Under the pieces are notes generated by a model. The model searched no databases and had not been told where the DNA came from. It saw only the letters and a list, made by a program, of their open reading frames with translations. From contig JAGONL010000048.1 of the NCBI GenBank assembly GCA_017993025.1, positions 1 through 5,987 of the forward strand: 5,987 bases of DNA, read 5' to 3'. Made by a program: the position numbers and the translations under genes. The DNA comes from Candidatus Saccharimonadota bacterium. Its GTDB lineage: Bacteria > Patescibacteriota > Saccharimonadia > Saccharimonadales > SZUA-47. This document shows, piece after piece, positions 1-4,772 of the stretch. Position 1 is the stretch's first letter. Each line of letters starts with the position of its first letter.

Positions 1-137
1 ATTATATACATTATGGAGGCTCAGGAGATGTTTGCCAAGCCCAAAGCCCAGAGTGTGGTTATTGCCCTGGAGAAGTGCATAATAAACAATGCTATGTTGA
101 CCCTAATGATAATATGCAGAACTACATTCTAAAATAG
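1..137 (+). CDS. C-terminal fragment of a cysteine-rich protein, possibly Fe-S-loop (HhH-GPD-like)
   Basis: The frame starting at base 3 is open from the left edge to a TAG at 135-137, giving about 44 residues; the start lies outside the window. The visible part has four cysteines (fragment residues 11, 18, 21 and 30) in the pattern C-X6-C-X2-C-X8-C, with a Pro after the third Cys. The first part (C-X6-C-X2-C-P) resembles the 4Fe-4S loop at the C-terminus of endonuclease III/MutY-type DNA glycosylases. Those normally have X5 before the last Cys, so the match is imperfect, and a zinc-binding tail of some other protein is equally possible. The other forward frame open here lacks any recognisable pattern. 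The coding call is reasonable; the family is uncertain. Confidence 0.45.
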   Translation, partial: YIHYGGSGDVCQAQSPECGYCPGEVHNKQCYVDPNDNMQNYILK

Positions 138-171
138 TTCGAGCGTCCTCCATAAAGTGAGGCTATTTTAG
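129..171 (+). terminator. Inverted repeat overlapping the stop of the upstream gene, possible weak terminator
   Basis: CTAAAATAG at 129-137 is a perfect reverse complement of CTATTTTAG at 163-171, a 9-bp stem whose 5' arm contains the TAG stop. Inside it, CCTC (147-150) can pair with GAGG (159-162), leaving a 9-nt bulge on the 5' side and an 8-nt loop. There is no clean T-run after the stem, and the stem is AT-rich, so intrinsic termination would be weak. A second partner arm, CTAAAA at 174-179, could compete for the same TTTTAG. Confidence 0.35.
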
Positions 172-187
172 TTCTAAAAACTTAATG

Positions 188-193
188 TAGAAT
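188..193 (+). promoter_or_regulatory. Candidate -10 (TAGAAT) for the YdeI/OmdA gene
   Basis: TAGAAT lies six bases before the ATG at 200. A transcript starting about 7 nt after this hexamer would begin at or near the A of the start codon, giving a leaderless mRNA. That fits the absence of a Shine-Dalgarno sequence before this gene. No convincing -35 is visible at 16-18 nt spacing, so the call is weak. Confidence 0.25.
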
Positions 194-199
194 ATAGAT

Positions 200-466
200 A
201 TGTTTAATACAGCGAAAAAAGAAATTTTTGAAGGTACGGTCCATAAATTGCCTAATGATTTACGAAAAGCCATACTAGCAGATAATAATATGCTGGCAAT
301 GTGGCAAGATATTACACCCCTTGCCCGTAATGAATGGATATGCTGGGTAACATCTGCTAAGAAGCAAGAAACTCGCGAGCGCCGTATAGCCGTAGGCAAA
401 TCAAAACTAAACTCTGGAATGCGCAGACCATGTTGCTGGGCCGGATGCACACACCGTACTTTATAA
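200..466 (+). CDS. YdeI/OmdA-family protein with Cys/His-rich tail
   Basis: This 88-residue soluble protein matches the bacteriocin-protection, YdeI/OmpD-associated (OmdA, PF13376) pattern. It has a 'LPNDLRKAI' segment (residues 17-25), a middle with 'W' and 'P' around 35-40, then 'EWICWVTSAK' (45-54) followed by 'QETRERRI' (56-63), the most conserved part of the family. The biochemical role of this family is not established. Residues 75-86 form an Arg-Pro-Cys-Cys-Trp-x-x-Cys-Thr-His-Arg tail (C78, C79, C83, H85) that could bind a metal. The start is fixed: an in-frame TAG at 188-190 lies just upstream and this is the first ATG. No Shine-Dalgarno sequence is visible. The family call is good; the function is unknown. 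Confidence 0.85.
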   Translation: MFNTAKKEIFEGTVHKLPNDLRKAILADNNMLAMWQDITPLARNEWICWVTSAKKQETRERRIAVGKSKLNSGMRRPCCWAGCTHRTL

Positions 467-531
467 CGCTTCGAGACTATATATTTTAATTACCTTGACT
501 CTAGAATATTTAAATATAAAAAATTACTTTG

Positions 532-540
532 TGATATAAT
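532..540 (+). promoter_or_regulatory. Extended -10 promoter of the HTH regulator gene
   Basis: TGATATAAT at 532-540 is a perfect TG-N-TATAAT extended -10. No -35-like hexamer occurs at 16-18 nt, which extended -10 promoters can do without. A TTGACT at 495-500 is too far away (34 nt) to serve it. The predicted start near 547 leaves a leader of about 17 nt before the ATG at 564, with no Shine-Dalgarno sequence. The operator-like palindrome at 541-560 covers the expected transcription start. Confidence 0.65.
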
Positions 541-560
541 ATGTTAAGTTAACTAGACAA
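541..560 (+). promoter_or_regulatory. Operator-like palindrome, copy 1 (HTH gene start site)
   Basis: ATGTTAAGTTAACTAGACAA contains the perfect 8-bp palindrome AGTTAACT at its centre and matches the element at 1143-1162 at 17 of 20 positions. It begins directly after the TATAAT, so a bound protein would block initiation. The obvious candidate binder is the HTH protein encoded four bases downstream (autorepression). Binding is inferred, not shown. Confidence 0.5.
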
Positions 561-563
561 ATT

Positions 564-788
564 ATGTTTATACGAGATAAAGAACACACTGTGGTAAATA
601 CAGTACGTAAAGCGCGTACTGCTCTTAAGATTACCCAGGATGAGCTGGCTGAAAGAGTTCAGGCAACGCGCCAAACAATAATAGCAATAGAAAAGGGCAA
701 TTATGTCCCCAGTGTACTACTTGCGCTTAAAATTGCAGTTATACTAGATAGTAAGGTGGAGGAAATCTTTAGCTATGAAAAAATATAA
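564..788 (+). CDS. Cro/CI-type (XRE family) HTH transcriptional regulator
   Basis: This 74-residue protein is almost entirely one HTH_3 (PF01381) domain. Residues 14-23 form helix 1, and the HTH core spans 24-45 (TQDELAERV... TRQTIIAIEKG). Then come the typical Pro-Ser and 'LALKIA' (52-58) and the 'VEEIF' end (65-69) seen in small stand-alone regulators of this type. There is no ligand or dimerisation domain beyond this, so it probably binds DNA as a dimer at a palindrome. The ATG at 564 gives a 13-residue lead before the domain; a GTG at codon 10 is an alternative start. It overlaps the next gene by 14 nt, so the two are co-translated and probably work together, as in the common pairing of such regulators with small DUF2178-type membrane proteins. 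Likely targets are its own promoter and the thioredoxin/DipZ promoter downstream. Confidence 0.9.
   Translation: MFIRDKEHTVVNTVRKARTALKITQDELAERVQATRQTIIAIEKGNYVPSVLLALKIAVILDSKVEEIFSYEKI
758..762 (+). promoter_or_regulatory. Shine-Dalgarno inside the HTH gene for the membrane-protein gene
   Basis: GGAGG lies 12 nt before the ATG at 775, inside the last codons of the HTH gene. Spacing is longer than ideal, but it supports initiation at 775 together with coupling to ribosomes ending at 788. Confidence 0.5.
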
Positions 789-1140
789 ACAACTACTAGA
801 CATCGTTCTGCTACTTGGACTTGCAACCATTGCGATGTTGGCAATCGCACCCAAAACATTTGTTATGCCGTCAAGTTTACAGATGTTGATTCTTGCGATA
901 GTGCTTGGCCTAATTTCCACATTTTTAGTACTGCTTTGGCGAGAACAACCAGAAGATGAACGCGAAATGCAAAATCAGGCTCTGGCTAGCCGTTCTGCTT
1001 ATTTTGTTGGCGCACTAGTACTGATTGGTGCATTGATTATTCAAAGTTTTGAACACAGGATTGACCCAGCAATTCCTATTGCTCTGCTTGCCATGATTGC
1101 AACAAAAGTAATTGTTCAACGCACCAAAGATGCTGAATAA
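775..1140 (+). CDS. Small four-helix membrane protein, DUF2178-like, partner of the HTH regulator
   Basis: This 121-residue protein has four predicted membrane segments at about 8-26, 35-55, 75-91 and 97-115. A charged loop between the second and third helices reads WREQPEDERE (56-64). The 'DER' followed by small residues and a membrane helix resembles DUF2178-family proteins, which are often encoded directly after a small Cro/CI-type regulator. Its start lies within the HTH gene (14-nt overlap), so the two are translationally coupled. Function is not known; a role as membrane sensor or antagonist of the regulator is a reasonable guess from the pairing. There are no cysteines, so it is unlikely to be a disulfide carrier itself. 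The family assignment is from pattern only. Confidence 0.8.
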   Translation: MKKYKQLLDIVLLLGLATIAMLAIAPKTFVMPSSLQMLILAIVLGLISTFLVLLWREQPEDEREMQNQALASRSAYFVGALVLIGALIIQSFEHRIDPAIPIALLAMIATKVIVQRTKDAE

Positions 1141-1142
1141 TG

Positions 1143-1162
1143 ATGTTAAGTCAACTTGACAT
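1143..1162 (+). promoter_or_regulatory. Operator-like palindrome, copy 2 (thioredoxin/DipZ promoter)
   Basis: ATGTTAAGTCAACTTGACAT is a near-perfect 20-bp palindrome: 16 of 20 positions equal its reverse complement, and all mismatches are transitions. It contains GTCAA-C-TTGAC at 1150-1160. It repeats the element at 541-560 with three differences and covers nearly all of the -35 hexamer (1156-1161) of the following operon. This placement is typical of a repressor site. Confidence 0.55.
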
Positions 1163-1184
1163 TGTAATAAAACCAACTTATACT
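1156..1184 (+). promoter_or_regulatory. Sigma70-type promoter of the thioredoxin-DipZ operon
   Basis: TTGACA at 1156-1161 and TATACT at 1179-1184 are separated by exactly 17 nt. The -35 is a perfect consensus and the -10 has one mismatch. The start of transcription is expected near 1191, giving a leader of about 31 nt with GAGGG at 1214-1218 shortly before the ATG at 1222. This is the strongest promoter in the window by eye, and the palindrome at 1143-1162 overlaps its -35, as expected for a strong but repressible promoter. Confidence 0.75.
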
Positions 1185-1221
1185 TGAAACTACTATAGTA
1201 ATTTTAAATAAGTGAGGGTAA

Positions 1222-1770
1222 ATGAATAAAAAAGCACTTGTAGTAATAGGCATCATAGTTGCATTACTACTAATTGGCGGAGGCGCGTTTGCCTATTACA
1301 GCAATCAGAATGATAAAGATAATCAAGAAAAAATGGCCATGGAGAAAAAGGCTGAAGATGAAGCCATGATGGAAAAAGAAGAATCTACAGCGATGGAAAA
1401 AGAAAAAACTGCAACTGAGAGCGACTCTATGAGCAAAGAAGATGTCATGAGCAAACAAGGCGTCTACGTAACTCTAGCTGATTACAACGGCGACCAGGGT
1501 GCTTATTCTGACACAAAGAAGGTTTATTTCTTTCATGCTAGCTGGTGCCCAATATGCCAAGCAATAGAAAAAGAAATAAATAACGACATTACTAAACTTC
1601 CCGCTGGTGTTACTTTAATAAAAACGGATTTTGACAGTAACACAGAACTAAGACAAAAATACGGGGTAACTACGCAATATACTTTTGTGCAAGTTGACGA
1701 AAACGGCAACGAGACAAAGCAGTGGTCTGCTTCTTCACTATCAAAAGCACTTGAAGCTGTAGAGCTTTAG
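1222..1770 (+). CDS. Membrane-anchored thioredoxin-fold protein (CPIC active site)
   Basis: This 182-residue protein has one N-terminal membrane helix (about 5-26) following two lysines, so the rest is probably outside the membrane. Residues 33-78 are a low-complexity linker rich in Met, Glu and Lys. The thioredoxin-like domain follows (about 80-182) with 'VYFFHASWCPIC' at 101-112; C109 and C112 are the redox pair. The position that normally holds the cis-proline, before the beta strand in 'YGVTTQYTFV' (147-156), is Tyr153 instead, which should change active-site chemistry or substrate handling. It is followed after 11 nt by the DipZ gene, so the two probably share one mRNA, and DipZ could supply or accept its electrons. 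Likely role: extracytoplasmic thiol-disulfide exchange. It is not a cytoplasmic thioredoxin. The start is supported by GAGGG at 1214-1218. Confidence 0.88.
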   Translation: MNKKALVVIGIIVALLLIGGGAFAYYSNQNDKDNQEKMAMEKKAEDEAMMEKEESTAMEKEKTATESDSMSKEDVMSKQGVYVTLADYNGDQGAYSDTKKVYFFHASWCPICQAIEKEINNDITKLPAGVTLIKTDFDSNTELRQKYGVTTQYTFVQVDENGNETKQWSASSLSKALEAVEL

Positions 1771-1781
1771 GGTATAGATTA

Positions 1782-3503
1782 ATGCTACTTACTGCGCTTC
1801 TTTCATTCGTGGCAGGGCTTCTTACGGTTCTTGCACCCTGCGTTCTACCACTTCTACCGATAATTTTAGGTGGTAGTTTTGACCAAAACGACAAAGACAG
1901 AAAACGCCCCTACATTATCACAGCGAGTTTAGTTGCTTCTCTTATTCTTTTCACGATACTTCTCAAAGCGTCTACCGTGCTAATAGGTGTAGACCCTAAA
2001 GTTTGGACAATAGCTTCAGGCTTATTGGTAATAGTACTTGGAATCTTTATGCTCTTCCCAGATTTGTGGGCAAAAATCATGGTTAAAACTGGTATGGAGC
2101 ATAGGTCTCAAAGCTTGCTAGGCGGAGCTTTTAAAAGCAAAAACCGTACAATATCAGCAATTCTAACTGGTGCCGCACTGGGACCAATATTTAGTAGCTG
2201 TAGCCCAACATACACATGGGTGATTGCTACTGTTTTGCCTTTAAGCACTATTACAGGCTTATTCTACCTAATAATATATTGTCTTGGTGTTGCTGTGTCA
2301 TTACTTGCAATTGCTCTACTTGGTAAAAAGATACTTCAAAAAATTACCTGGGCTAGTAATCCAAAAGGTTGGCTCCAAAGGATTATTGCAATACTGTTTA
2401 TCTTAGTTGGTTTTCTTGTAATAACCGGATACGATAAAAAAATTCAAACCTACTTTGTTGAAAAAGATTTTCTGAACTTGATAGAACTTGAGCAAAAACT
2501 CGTGCCAGAAGAAGACAAACCAAAAAATGAATCAATAGAAAACTCTTCTGATAAAAAAAGCTACAATGTTGATCCACTGTACAGCGCCCCAGAGCTCGTA
2601 GGAATAGCCGATTGGATAAATAGTGAGCCCCTAACACTTGCTGAATTAAAGGGTAAGGTAGTACTTATCGATTTCTGGACATATTCTTGTATTAACTGTA
2701 TCCGCACGCAACCTTATTTAAATGCCTGGTATGAAAAATATAGTAATGAGGACTTTGTTATTATAGGCGTGCATGCACCAGAATTTGCATTTGAGAAAGT
2801 AACAAAAAACGTCGAAGAAGCTTCAGAAAAAGCAAAAATATCCTACCCAGTGGCACTTGATAATGATTTTTCTACATGGAACGCCTATAGAAATCGTTTC
2901 TGGCCAGCAAAATATTTGATTGATAAAGACGGCATTGTTCGATATACCCATTTTGGCGAAGGCGAATACACAGAAACCGAGAAAATCATACAAGAGTTAC
3001 TTGAAGAAAGCGGGCAAAAAGTTACTGATAAACTGGAATTAGAACAAATTAGTAATAGCGCAGAAAACGGCCAGACGCCCGAGACCTATTTAGGCTACAA
3101 CAGAGCGGAACGTCTTGCAAATGCCGACCAATTTTCGCCAGATTCTCCGGTTGATTACGAATTAATTAGCACGCTTGGTGAACACGAATGGTCACTTGGC
3201 GGAAACTGGCAAATCAATGAAAAATCAAGTCAAAGTTTGGACAATAATAGCACTCTCAACATAAACTTTTCTGGTAAAGAAGTTTATTTAGTAATGAGTG
3301 GCAAACATGAATCTAAAGTTGGTGTTTCTGTCGAAGGGCAAAATTCGGCTGGAGGGGCTGATGTAGACTTAGATGGGTATATAGCTATAGATAGTGCCCG
3401 TTTATACAAAGTAGTCAAATTGGAGAAGTTCCAAAAAAATAAAAAACTAACTTTAACCTTCCCTTCAGGAGTGACTATAAACGCCTTTACTTTTGGTAGC
3501 TAA
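1782..3503 (+). CDS. dipZ: DipZ-type protein: CcdA/DsbD-like membrane domain fused to a TlpA-like thioredoxin domain
   Basis: The 573-residue protein has three parts. Residues 1-215 are a CcdA/DsbD-like domain with about six helices (3-30, 46-65, 74-93, 127-152, 158-182, 197-215). It carries C20 in 'LAPCVLPLLP' and C140 in 'GPIFSSCSPTY', the membrane cysteine pair that relays electrons from cytoplasmic thioredoxin. After a polar linker (225-262), residues 266-410 are a TlpA/AhpC-like thioredoxin domain with 'YSCINC' (C303, C306) and the expected proline P375 in 'FWPAKYLID'. Residues 430-573 form the beta-rich C-terminal domain typical of DipZ proteins. Full length is present, with no sign of damage. 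It probably transfers reducing power across the membrane to secreted proteins or to the neighbouring thioredoxin. Its ATG follows that gene after 11 nt, with a weak AGGG at 1769-1772 overlapping the upstream stop, suggesting coupled translation. Confidence 0.93.
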   Translation: MLLTALLSFVAGLLTVLAPCVLPLLPIILGGSFDQNDKDRKRPYIITASLVASLILFTILLKASTVLIGVDPKVWTIASGLLVIVLGIFMLFPDLWAKIMVKTGMEHRSQSLLGGAFKSKNRTISAILTGAALGPIFSSCSPTYTWVIATVLPLSTITGLFYLIIYCLGVAVSLLAIALLGKKILQKITWASNPKGWLQRIIAILFILVGFLVITGYDKKIQTYFVEKDFLNLIELEQKLVPEEDKPKNESIENSSDKKSYNVDPLYSAPELVGIADWINSEPLTLAELKGKVVLIDFWTYSCINCIRTQPYLNAWYEKYSNEDFVIIGVHAPEFAFEKVTKNVEEASEKAKISYPVALDNDFSTWNAYRNRFWPAKYLIDKDGIVRYTHFGEGEYTETEKIIQELLEESGQKVTDKLELEQISNSAENGQTPETYLGYNRAERLANADQFSPDSPVDYELISTLGEHEWSLGGNWQINEKSSQSLDNNSTLNINFSGKEVYLVMSGKHESKVGVSVEGQNSAGGADVDLDGYIAIDSARLYKVVKLEKFQKNKKLTLTFPSGVTINAFTFGS

Positions 3504-3542
3504 CAATTTTTAGAGTTGTTTGGATACAGTTATATTGAGTTA

Positions 3543-3571
3543 TTGTAGTTAGTTTTAAGAAAGCGTAAACT
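3543..3571 (+). promoter_or_regulatory. Weak promoter candidate for the holin-like gene
   Basis: TTGTAG at 3543-3548 and TAAACT at 3566-3571 have 17-nt spacing. Each hexamer departs from consensus at several positions. A start near 3578 would place the Shine-Dalgarno at the very 5' end of the mRNA. Read-through from the DipZ operon is an alternative, since no convincing terminator separates them. Confidence 0.25.
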
Positions 3572-3578
3572 ATTGTTA

Positions 3579-3583
3579 AGGAG
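3579..3583 (+). promoter_or_regulatory. Shine-Dalgarno fixing the start of the holin-like gene
   Basis: AGGAG at 3579-3583 (within AAGGAGAG) lies 8 nt before the ATG at 3592. A TTG at 3586, two codons upstream and in frame, would be only 2 nt from it, so the ATG is the real start. Confidence 0.8.
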
Positions 3584-3591
3584 AGTTGATA

Positions 3592-3993
3592 ATGCTACGT
3601 TTTTTTGCAACGTTACTTTTAACTGTTTTTGCAAATGCAATCGGTTTGCTTGTTGCCTCGATTTTATTAGATAGATTTTATTTGAACGGAGCATCGTTTA
3701 TTGTAGCAGCTCTTTTCTTTACGCTTGTGACAGTAATACTCGGGCCATTTATAACTAAAGTTGCATTTAAAAACGCACCATATTTAATGGGAGGCATTGC
3801 ACTTGTAACTACATTTATAGGGCTTATATTAACAAAGGCGTTCACTAACGGCATTAGAATAGAAGGGTTATCTACTTGGGCTGTTGCAACATTAATTATC
3901 TGGATATTTTCAGTAATCGCAAACGTTGTCTTGCCATTGTTTTTGTTTAAAAAAATAATAAGTGATAAAGATGTTGATTTGCGCCAGAAGTAA
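3592..3993 (+). CDS. Four-helix membrane protein of the phage-holin superfamily IV / YvlD-like type
   Basis: This 133-residue protein has four predicted helices at about 5-27, 34-56, 63-83 and 94-120, and a short charged C-terminal tail (KKIISDKDVDLRQK). The arrangement 'LLLTVFANAIGLLVASILL' then '...ALFFTLVTVILGPFITKV' and a Gly-rich third helix resembles PF04020-type small membrane proteins, called mycobacterial 4TM phage holin, superfamily IV. Despite the name, chromosomal members are common and have no proven lytic role. Nothing around it suggests a prophage: no endolysin or structural gene is present. It is followed by two other short membrane-associated genes on the same strand. The start is chosen from the Shine-Dalgarno at 3579-3583. 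The family call is by pattern. Confidence 0.8.
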   Translation: MLRFFATLLLTVFANAIGLLVASILLDRFYLNGASFIVAALFFTLVTVILGPFITKVAFKNAPYLMGGIALVTTFIGLILTKAFTNGIRIEGLSTWAVATLIIWIFSVIANVVLPLFLFKKIISDKDVDLRQK

Positions 3994-4025
3994 AAAAAGA
4001 CAACCTATATATTGTATTAAATTAG

Positions 4026-4059
4026 ATTCGTCGAATATATGCTAGAAATAGATTATAAT
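4026..4059 (+). promoter_or_regulatory. -10 with upstream inverted repeat, SHOCT gene promoter region
   Basis: TATAAT at 4054-4059 is a perfect -10 with a short AT-rich leader to the Shine-Dalgarno AAGGAG (4072-4077). No good -35 lies 17 nt upstream. That position (4031-4036) is instead occupied by an inverted repeat, ATTCG-T-CGAAT at 4026-4036, which could be a site for an activator or repressor. The -10 is credible; the repeat may be chance. Confidence 0.45.
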
Positions 4060-4083
4060 AATAAAAAATAGAAGGAGTAAGAT

Positions 4084-4329
4084 ATGCCACTAGGTAGAAG
4101 AAATCGAAGAAGTATGTTGGCTGGGGCTGCAATTGCAACGTCACGTTCAAATAAAAGACAGGCAGTAGCAAATCAACAAAAGCCAGCTGTACAGCAACCG
4201 GCTCCAGCGCCAGCATCAAACAATGACGACATGTATGTGCAACTAGAAAAATTAGGTGCTTTGAAGGACAAAGGTCTACTTACGCAAGAAGAGTTTGATG
4301 CGAAGAAGAAACAGATTCTTGGTTTATAA
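4084..4329 (+). CDS. SHOCT-domain small protein
   Basis: This 81-residue protein has two parts. The N-terminal 25 residues are very basic (GRRNRRS..., SRSNKR) with a short Ala/Gly-rich stretch at 12-18, and they lead into a Gln/Pro/Ala-rich linker (27-45). The C-terminal part, residues 50-81, is a SHOCT domain (PF09851): 'LEKLGALKDKGLLTQEEFDAKKKQIL' has the family's Leu-x-x-Leu, 'GLLTxEEF' and 'KKxxIL' positions. SHOCT domains are short helical oligomerisation or regulatory modules found at the ends of many membrane-associated proteins; no enzyme activity is expected. A strong AAGGAG lies 6 nt before the ATG. The YggT-family gene follows after 32 nt with no visible terminator, so the two are probably co-transcribed. 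Confidence 0.88.
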   Translation: MPLGRRNRRSMLAGAAIATSRSNKRQAVANQQKPAVQQPAPAPASNNDDMYVQLEKLGALKDKGLLTQEEFDAKKKQILGL

Positions 4330-4361
4330 GATTTACTAACACTAACTTTAAGAGGAAATAT

Positions 4362-4754
4362 ATGGCTACTAAAAAAGGCGACACTAACAGTGACACAACA
4401 CTACTATTTATTAAAGGCGCTAGGGCTCTAACATATTTTGTATATGGATACGCGCTCGTCGCTGCTTCTTTCTTGTCTGTGGGTTTTTTCCTACTACTTT
4501 TTAGCGCTAATCAGTCAACTCCTTTTGTTAAATTTGTTTACGATACAGCTGCAATATTCCTAACACCTTTTAGAGGAATATTCCCAGTACGTTCTGTTTC
4601 AGACACTGGATATTTTAGCGCATCGGCACTGTTTGCAATTATTATGTACCTACTCCTTGCACTTGGCATGAACGCACTAATTAACTACGTGACTATGAAA
4701 ATGGTTAAATACCAAAACGAGCTAGACGCAGAAGTTAAATCTTTACAGCACTAA
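4362..4754 (+). CDS. YggT-family membrane protein
   Basis: This 130-residue protein has two membrane segments, about 25-48 and 84-110. The intervening stretch 'TPFVKFVYDTAAIFLTPFRGIFP' (53-75) is the PF02325 signature: a Pro before a hydrophobic run, then 'PFR' and 'P'. It contains a single YGGT repeat, as in Gram-positive-type members, where the E. coli protein has two. The family is linked to the membrane or cell division region in some bacteria, but its molecular function is not settled. The N-terminus is polar and Thr/Lys-rich and the C-terminus has a charged helix. AGAGGA at 4351-4356 lies 5 nt before the ATG. It is probably in one transcript with the SHOCT gene and ends 3 nt from the convergent AI-2E-family gene. 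Confidence 0.85.
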   Translation: MATKKGDTNSDTTLLFIKGARALTYFVYGYALVAASFLSVGFFLLLFSANQSTPFVKFVYDTAAIFLTPFRGIFPVRSVSDTGYFSASALFAIIMYLLLALGMNALINYVTMKMVKYQNELDAEVKSLQH

Positions 4755-4772
4755 AGTTTATTTAGTCTTTTT
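4750..4772 (+). terminator. Short hairpin spanning both convergent stop codons, weak terminator candidate
   Basis: ACTAAA (4750-4755) and TTTAGT (4761-4766) are perfect reverse complements with a 5-nt loop, followed on the + strand by CTTTTTG. The 5' arm contains the stop of the YggT gene, and the loop and 3' arm contain the end of the minus-strand gene. At 6 bp and nearly all A/T, the stem is weak. It is the only terminator-like element between the two genes. Confidence 0.3.

Noticed and set aside
138..152. GTTCGAG followed by CCTCCA, resembling a tRNA T-loop and CCA end
   Set aside because: The bases flanking TTCGAGC do not form a T stem, and no acceptor or anticodon arm can be built from the upstream bases.
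163..450. Minus-strand open frame opposite the YdeI/OmdA gene
   Set aside because: It has no recognisable domain; the + strand frame has a clear family match across its length.
495..520. TTGACT with TATAAA as a second promoter before the HTH gene
   Set aside because: Spacing is 14 nt, too short for a sigma70-type promoter; the extended -10 at 532-540 is better.
1270..1458. Minus-strand open frame opposite the thioredoxin linker
   Set aside because: It encodes a Phe/His-rich low-complexity product, which is simply the complement of the Lys/Glu/Met codon repeats on the + strand.
3502..3520. AACAA / TTGTT inverted repeat after the DipZ stop as a terminator
   Set aside because: It has only five A/T-dominated pairs with a 9-nt loop, and no T-run follows the stem.
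3586..3591. TTG start two codons upstream of the holin-like gene
   Set aside because: It is only 2 nt from the AGGAG Shine-Dalgarno; the ATG at 3592 has ideal 8-nt spacing.
3592..3993. Prophage or lysis cassette suggested by the holin-like name
   Set aside because: No endolysin, structural, integrase or attachment-site signal is nearby, and chromosomal members of this family are common.
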